From the NCBI RefSeq assembly GCF_022606465.1, contig NZ_JALBUF010000006.1:124001-188000 (forward strand): a stretch of DNA of 64,000 nucleotides, given 5' to 3'. The notes beneath the pieces were generated by a model, which worked only from the letters and a program-made list of their open reading frames with translations, had not been told where the DNA came from and made no database searches. This document shows positions 59,835 to 64,000 of this stretch, in pieces. The stretch's first letter is position 1, and each line of letters starts with the position of its first letter. Position numbers and translations under genes: made by a program. The DNA comes from Sulfoacidibacillus ferrooxidans. Its GTDB lineage: Bacteria; Bacillota; Bacilli; Alicyclobacillales; SLC66.

Positions 59835-60476
59835 TAGAATATCCGAAAACCTTTTGACTATACGATGCGCTCCCCTAAATTCATCCTCTCGAGCAAATCC
59901 AAACGCACACCCAATCACCTCAAGCCCATTCTTCAGTCCCGCCTCGACATCGGTCAATCGATCCCCCACCATAAATCCACGTTCATGCGGAATCTCACTA
60001 CACGCTATACGCACCAAATCCACCTTTGAATTCACTTGATATCCACCAGCAGAATACAATTCCACAAACAGCTCACGCAGCCCATAATAATCAACAATCG
60101 CTTCAATATAAGGCGGCAATCCATTGCTAGCTACCGCAAGCGTAGCACCACGTTCACGAAGCGTAAGCAGCGTCTCCCGCACATCCGGATACAACGCCCC
60201 TCTCCCCTCACGAATAAGGCGAATCTCCCCACTAAGCAATAACCCATCCGCACGCGCCTGCTCGTCCGCAGTCAAACCCCGCCCAAACAACTGAGCCCAC
60301 AGCCGATCATGCGTATACCCAAATATACCCGTAATCCGCTCCTCCGTTACTTCGTCCGGCACCCGAATCCCATCAAGCCTCAATTGCGCAAACACCTCAC
60401 GAAACGCATCAATCGCCACCCGCTCCGTCTGAAACAACGTCCCATCCATATCAAAAAGCCATAATTGATTGTGCAT
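59817..60476 (-). CDS. HAD-superfamily phosphatase (phosphoglycolate-phosphatase-like)
   Basis: A 219-residue HAD-IA hydrolase. Motif I is DMDGTLFQTE (from residue 9), motif II is the ASNG region (about 115-118), and motif IV GDRLTDVEAG is near 172. The alpha-helical cap lies at about 20-85. It hydrolyses a small phosphate ester; the substrate cannot be read from the sequence. ATG start after AGGAGG. Composition resembles the core genes rather than the AT-rich genes to its right. Confidence 0.85.
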   Translation of the reverse strand: MHNQLWLFDMDGTLFQTERVAIDAFREVFAQLRLDGIRVPDEVTEERITGIFGYTHDRLWAQLFGRGLTADEQARADGLLLSGEIRLIREGRGALYPDVRETLLTLRERGATLAVASNGLPPYIEAIVDYYGLRELFVELYSAGGYQVNSKVDLVRIACSEIPHERGFMVGDRLTDVEAGLKNGLEVIGCAFGFAREDEFRGAHRIVKRFSDILTMPGQ

Positions 60477-60536
60477 AATAGAACCTCCTACAATACCTAA
60501 TAAATAAAAATACTAAAGCAAATATTATCATAAAAT

Positions 60537-62489
60537 TTACATCTCACGTTTTTTAAAAATGAGCACTCTATTCGCCAATGTCGTTACATAAGACAACCCA
60601 ACTGCATCAGCAATGTCATTAAGCCTATGGATATACACACGATTACTTTCTAAATGGCTCGGATATTTGGCATCAATTAATTCAAATGACTCTGTAATAA
60701 ATGCAAATGCACCAATGACTAAACTATCCGATATATTACGCAATACTGATACAGGATCAGAAACATGTTCTAACACTTCGAAACATATTGCTGCATGGAA
60801 TTCATTTTTTCTAGGAAGTTGCGGAAAACCAATAAACTGAACATTGATTAAATCTAGTTTTCTGCAACGAAGTTCAGCAAGTTTCAAATTAAATCCACCC
60901 ACATCAAAACAAACGATGTCATAATTCTTATTTGCAAAAAACAATGCATCATTACCAATTCCACAACCATAATCCAATAATTTAATATTCCCTATTCCAA
61001 TGTTATACATCAAAAAAACATGTACTAAATGGTTCCATTTTTTCCGTTCAGTAATTGCATTAACACCCGCTAAATCATATAAATATGCACGGGTATTTTG
61101 ATAAAATTCCATAATTTCTAAGTCAGTTTTAGGATTAACTTTTATCCACTCATTAGCAACCGATGACCCATCATGAATTAGTTCACGTTGCATACTATCC
61201 ACTACCTCATCTCTAGGGGCACCAATTAATTCAGTGATATCATCAATGATTTGATCCCACGTATCAATATAAGGACTAATTCTCATAATAGTTTCGTAAG
61301 TTCGATGATATTCAATCGCTAACTCTGTATCAGAACAAACTTTTGTAAAGTTAACTTTGTTTCCAGGAATCTCAATCATAAGCATTTTTAATATTGTTTC
61401 TTTAATTTCAAGTAATGTACCTTTAGGAACAATCCAACCGCCACCATGTTCACGTACACGTTCAGATTGTGCGCCAATATCTAGAACAATCGCAGGAACA
61501 TGTGCAGACCAACTTTCAGTCAAAGTCCGCATAAATGTTTCAGGCCATATTGACAATATCAATACCACATCCGGATTTATTTCTTTTAATATATTAATAA
61601 CATTTCCATGTCTACCATCATAAGAACCTAGAAACCTGCAATTATTTAATACATCATGATCAAATGACCACTGTTCTTCGGAACTTCCAATAAAATAGAC
61701 AACTATACCATTTCTAATAATCTCAGGAATAATTTCCCGAATTAAAATAGCACCTTTTTGAACAGCATAATAACCTAATATGCAGATTTTAGATATTTTA
61801 CTTTCTATTGTTTTTTCTGTGGATTCAATAGTCTCAAAAGACGTAGCTAAAATAACAGAAGCCTTGTTCACCAGCACTGGGTACGCCTTGAAAGCCAAAT
61901 CACGTGAAAACTCAGATGGATAGTGGATCAAAGTTGAGAGACTTAACGCACTTTGAAATTGTAATCTCCACTGAAGCATGTGAGCACCTGGAGCATTAAA
62001 CTTTTGAGATATACACGCATCACAAATCTCTAAATTGTCAGGAATCCCACAATATACATTACTATTATTTAATAAATTATAGGATGGGCATAAAGTATAA
62101 TAATCATGCATAGATGACATGATAGGAATACCTAACGTGCTCGCAGCATGAGATATTTCATGTCCCACCATCATAAAATGCTGAATATGAAGAACATCAA
62201 TATTTAAATTTCGTAAGATTTGAATATAAATATCATACAAATAAGTTGAAAACTCAACAAAACGATTTAATTCAACCTTCCCCTTTAACTGATATGAATG
62301 TGTGGTAACCAATCCTTTATCCATAAAAGAATCAATCACAATCTGATCTTCATTCACTCTATATAAAACCCAAAATTGATTTAACCCATCAAGCCTAGTA
62401 ACCAATTCCTCAGTAAAGAGCTCAGTACCTCCTATGTTACCACGCCATAATGGACTGTGAGTTGCTATTAAAATACGAATAATTAACAC
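60537..62489 (-). CDS. Fused glycosyltransferase (GT4-like) and SAM-dependent methyltransferase
   Basis: A 650-residue two-domain protein. Residues 1-395 resemble GT-B glycosyltransferases of family 4: an N-terminal nucleotide-fold with HSPLWRGNIGGTE (an acceptor-side glycine motif), HDYYTLCPSYNLL, and a donor-side PETFMRTLTESWSAHVPAI containing an E-x7-E pair. Residues about 505-650 are a class I methyltransferase with LLDYGCGIGNDALFFA and CFEVLEHVSDP. It is likely to build and methylate a surface glycan or glycosylate a surface protein. The DNA is visibly AT-richer than the core genes. The start is unclear: GTG at 62489 overlaps AGGGGTG, and an ATT at codon 4 would be better spaced. Confidence 0.8.
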   Translation of the reverse strand: MLIIRILIATHSPLWRGNIGGTELFTEELVTRLDGLNQFWVLYRVNEDQIVIDSFMDKGLVTTHSYQLKGKVELNRFVEFSTYLYDIYIQILRNLNIDVLHIQHFMMVGHEISHAASTLGIPIMSSMHDYYTLCPSYNLLNNSNVYCGIPDNLEICDACISQKFNAPGAHMLQWRLQFQSALSLSTLIHYPSEFSRDLAFKAYPVLVNKASVILATSFETIESTEKTIESKISKICILGYYAVQKGAILIREIIPEIIRNGIVVYFIGSSEEQWSFDHDVLNNCRFLGSYDGRHGNVINILKEINPDVVLILSIWPETFMRTLTESWSAHVPAIVLDIGAQSERVREHGGGWIVPKGTLLEIKETILKMLMIEIPGNKVNFTKVCSDTELAIEYHRTYETIMRISPYIDTWDQIIDDITELIGAPRDEVVDSMQRELIHDGSSVANEWIKVNPKTDLEIMEFYQNTRAYLYDLAGVNAITERKKWNHLVHVFLMYNIGIGNIKLLDYGCGIGNDALFFANKNYDIVCFDVGGFNLKLAELRCRKLDLINVQFIGFPQLPRKNEFHAAICFEVLEHVSDPVSVLRNISDSLVIGAFAFITESFELIDAKYPSHLESNRVYIHRLNDIADAVGLSYVTTLANRVLIFKKREM

Positions 62490-62661
62490 CCCTAACGTAA
62501 AATATTAAATCTAAATTTTCAAATTATAAATATAAAATTATTTAGAAAATCAGGGTAATCATTAGTAATATTAATAATCAGCTTTTAATTTATCAACGCT
62601 GTAATTAGAATCAGATATAATGTACATCTACTTATCTACAGAAAAAATTAATACCTATGAT

Positions 62662-62695
62662 AACAAACAAAGATCAGCCCTGATCTTTGTTTGTT
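62662..62695 (-). terminator. Perfect 15-bp hairpin at the end of the GT2-methyltransferase gene
   Basis: AACAAACAAAGATCA and its exact complement flank a GCCC loop. The last codons and the stop of the right-hand gene lie within the structure. The following TTTGTTTGTT-type arm makes it terminator-like. Confidence 0.75.
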
Positions 62696-64000
62696 AATTC
62701 CGCCTTAATCTGAAATTGATACACAGAAATTTGTTCTGATACACCGGCTTGTCCTAAATTCTGAAGTTGATACAACAAAAATTCATCTTCTTGAGTAAGT
62801 TGGAGTTTAGTACCTTGAAAACTTGAAATACTAAACCCTACAGACTCTAATAAATTTTGTAAATCATATGCAGTAAAAAAACGGATTTGCTTACCATAAA
62901 TATTAGCATTACTATATGGCCACCGCCCATGCAATAAATTTTTAATCACAAAATAATGAGATATATTGGGCGCGCTAAGTAAAATACTGCCATGCTTTTT
63001 TAATTTTCTAGAGAGCTTCTTAAGTAAATCATTTAGATCTAGAACATATGAAAATACATCAGCTGCAATGATATAATCAAAATAAACAGTAGATTCACCT
63101 TCGTTAATATCCTCAATGCAACCAGAATATATATTTACAAATTTTTGCGCTATGGAATCAACTGCATTACTAGAACTTATCCCGTATATCTGTGCTTTAG
63201 GGAATCTTGTTTTTATCTCCAAAAGAGTTGCACCACAACCACAATTCAAATCAAGAACATGAATAATTTGTTCTTGATTTGATTTAATTAAATCGATCAG
63301 TTCAAAATGAATCTTTGTTGAATCATGAGAATCGAATCCCCATTTGTCAATAAATTTCAATCTATTCGTTTCAAGTAACTCATTAAACAAAAATTCATCC
63401 TTTTTAAAGGAACTACTTCCAAAGTGATGAACAAAAGTATTTTTACTAAGTAAAAGTTGATAACCCGCACTCAAAATACGCATAGAATAATCGTCATCTT
63501 CAAAGTTACCAGGTGAAAATCGCTCATCTAAAAAGCCAATATTGTCTATAATCTTACGACGAATTAACATGCAAAAACCAATAAGACGAACGCGAAAATC
63601 AGTAGATAAAGGTTGTGCATTATATGCACTAGCAAATATCTGCATTTCTTCAATAGTTTTGTAACTAACGGGGATGGACTGATAATACGAAACTGAGTTT
63701 GATACCGGGCCAACTGCTCCTATATCATCAGAACTATATAGAGCTGCCAACAAATTATCTAACCAGTGTTCTGTCACAATTACATCATTATTTAGCAATA
63801 AAATATTTTCTCCGGAAGCTATCCTAATACCTTGATTACAACCTCGAGGGAATCCCTCATTAGTTTGATTATAAACCACGATCAAACCTTTTTGAGATTT
63901 TAGCCAATCTTTTGTACCATCATCTGAATTATTATCAACAATAATAATCTCGTATTGCCATGATTTTGTATATTTATATATACTATAAATACATAATTTA
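62674..64000 (-). CDS. Fused GT2 glycosyltransferase and methyltransferase, N-terminus cut by window edge
   Basis: The reverse strand is open from the window edge (64000) to a stop at 62674, giving about 441 residues; the true start is outside. The visible part begins inside a GT2 domain: EIIIVDNNSDDGTKDWL, then GCNQGIRIASGENILLLNNDV (the metal-binding NND region), and FEDDDYSMRI (catalytic acidic cluster). A methyltransferase domain follows with VLDLNCGCGATLLEI, FDYIIAADVFSYV and a C-terminal HFVIKN-type region. As in the gene to its left, a sugar transferase is joined to a methylase. AT-rich DNA and divergent codon use suggest an accessory surface-glycan region beginning here. Confidence 0.8.
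   Translation of the reverse strand, partial: KLCIYSIYKYTKSWQYEIIIVDNNSDDGTKDWLKSQKGLIVVYNQTNEGFPRGCNQGIRIASGENILLLNNDVIVTEHWLDNLLAALYSSDDIGAVGPVSNSVSYYQSIPVSYKTIEEMQIFASAYNAQPLSTDFRVRLIGFCMLIRRKIIDNIGFLDERFSPGNFEDDDYSMRILSAGYQLLLSKNTFVHHFGSSSFKKDEFLFNELLETNRLKFIDKWGFDSHDSTKIHFELIDLIKSNQEQIIHVLDLNCGCGATLLEIKTRFPKAQIYGISSSNAVDSIAQKFVNIYSGCIEDINEGESTVYFDYIIAADVFSYVLDLNDLLKKLSRKLKKHGSILLSAPNISHYFVIKNLLHGRWPYSNANIYGKQIRFFTAYDLQNLLESVGFSISSFQGTKLQLTQEDEFLLYQLQNLGQAGVSEQISVYQFQIKAELTNKDQG

Overview
The window reads as chromosomal core DNA of a spore-forming, low-to-mid GC Bacillota of the Bacillales type. Evidence: a spore germination lipoprotein (GerD), a sporulation polysaccharide deacetylase (PdaB-like), SalA/Mrp, SigH, DisA, the CtsR-McsA-McsB-ClpC stress operon, an L10 leader, a T-box leader and zinc-type S14. 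Gene content and an alpha operon that contains rpsD fit an Alicyclobacillaceae-like organism, but this placement is tentative. Almost everything is on the minus strand, so the genes read right to left.

Layout, left edge to right. 1-2.3 kb: a partial SpoIIM-family membrane gene and the sporulation genes pdaB and gerD, the latter behind a sigma-G-like promoter. 2.3-6.1 kb: a multidrug-efflux operon (tetR, two short membrane-fusion proteins, a DHA2-type MFS pump) with its own operator. 6.1-7.2 kb: salA. 7.4-24.6 kb: the S10-spc-alpha ribosomal supercluster down to truA-rplM-rpsI, with secY, adk, map, infA and rpoA. 24.6-25.2 kb: lepB placed between tuf and rpsJ. 25.4-30.2 kb: the str operon (rpsL, rpsG, fusA, tuf), preceded by what I read as a decayed ybxF (L7Ae-like) pseudogene. 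30.3-42.1 kb: rpoC, rpoB, a methyltransferase, rplL, rplJ with an L10 leader, rplA, rplK, nusG, secE, rpmG. 42.2-49.8 kb: sigH, rlmB with a long RGG-repeat extension, mrnC, cysS, cysE under a T-box, gltX, ispF, ispD. 50-54.5 kb: yacL (PIN-TRAM), pssA, disA, radA. 54.6-59.7 kb: clpC, mcsB, a 26-copy heptamer array, mcsA, ctsR. 59.8-60.5 kb: a HAD phosphatase. 60.5-64 kb: two AT-rich genes, each joining a glycosyltransferase to a methyltransferase; the last runs off the window.

The main systems are transcription and translation machinery, protein export (SecY, SecE, LepB), sporulation and stress regulation (SigH, GerD, PdaB, DisA, CtsR/McsAB/ClpC), and cysteine and isoprenoid metabolism. The most unusual observations are the ybxF remnant, the 10 x 42-bp RGG repeat in rlmB, the 7-bp array separating mcsA from mcsB, a cluster of DnaA-box-like 9-mers between ctsR and mcsA, the TTG start of EF-Tu, and the tandem glycosyltransferase-methyltransferase fusions. 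Start codons were chosen by ribosome-binding-site spacing and family N-termini, so many differ from the longest open frame; GTG and TTG starts are common.
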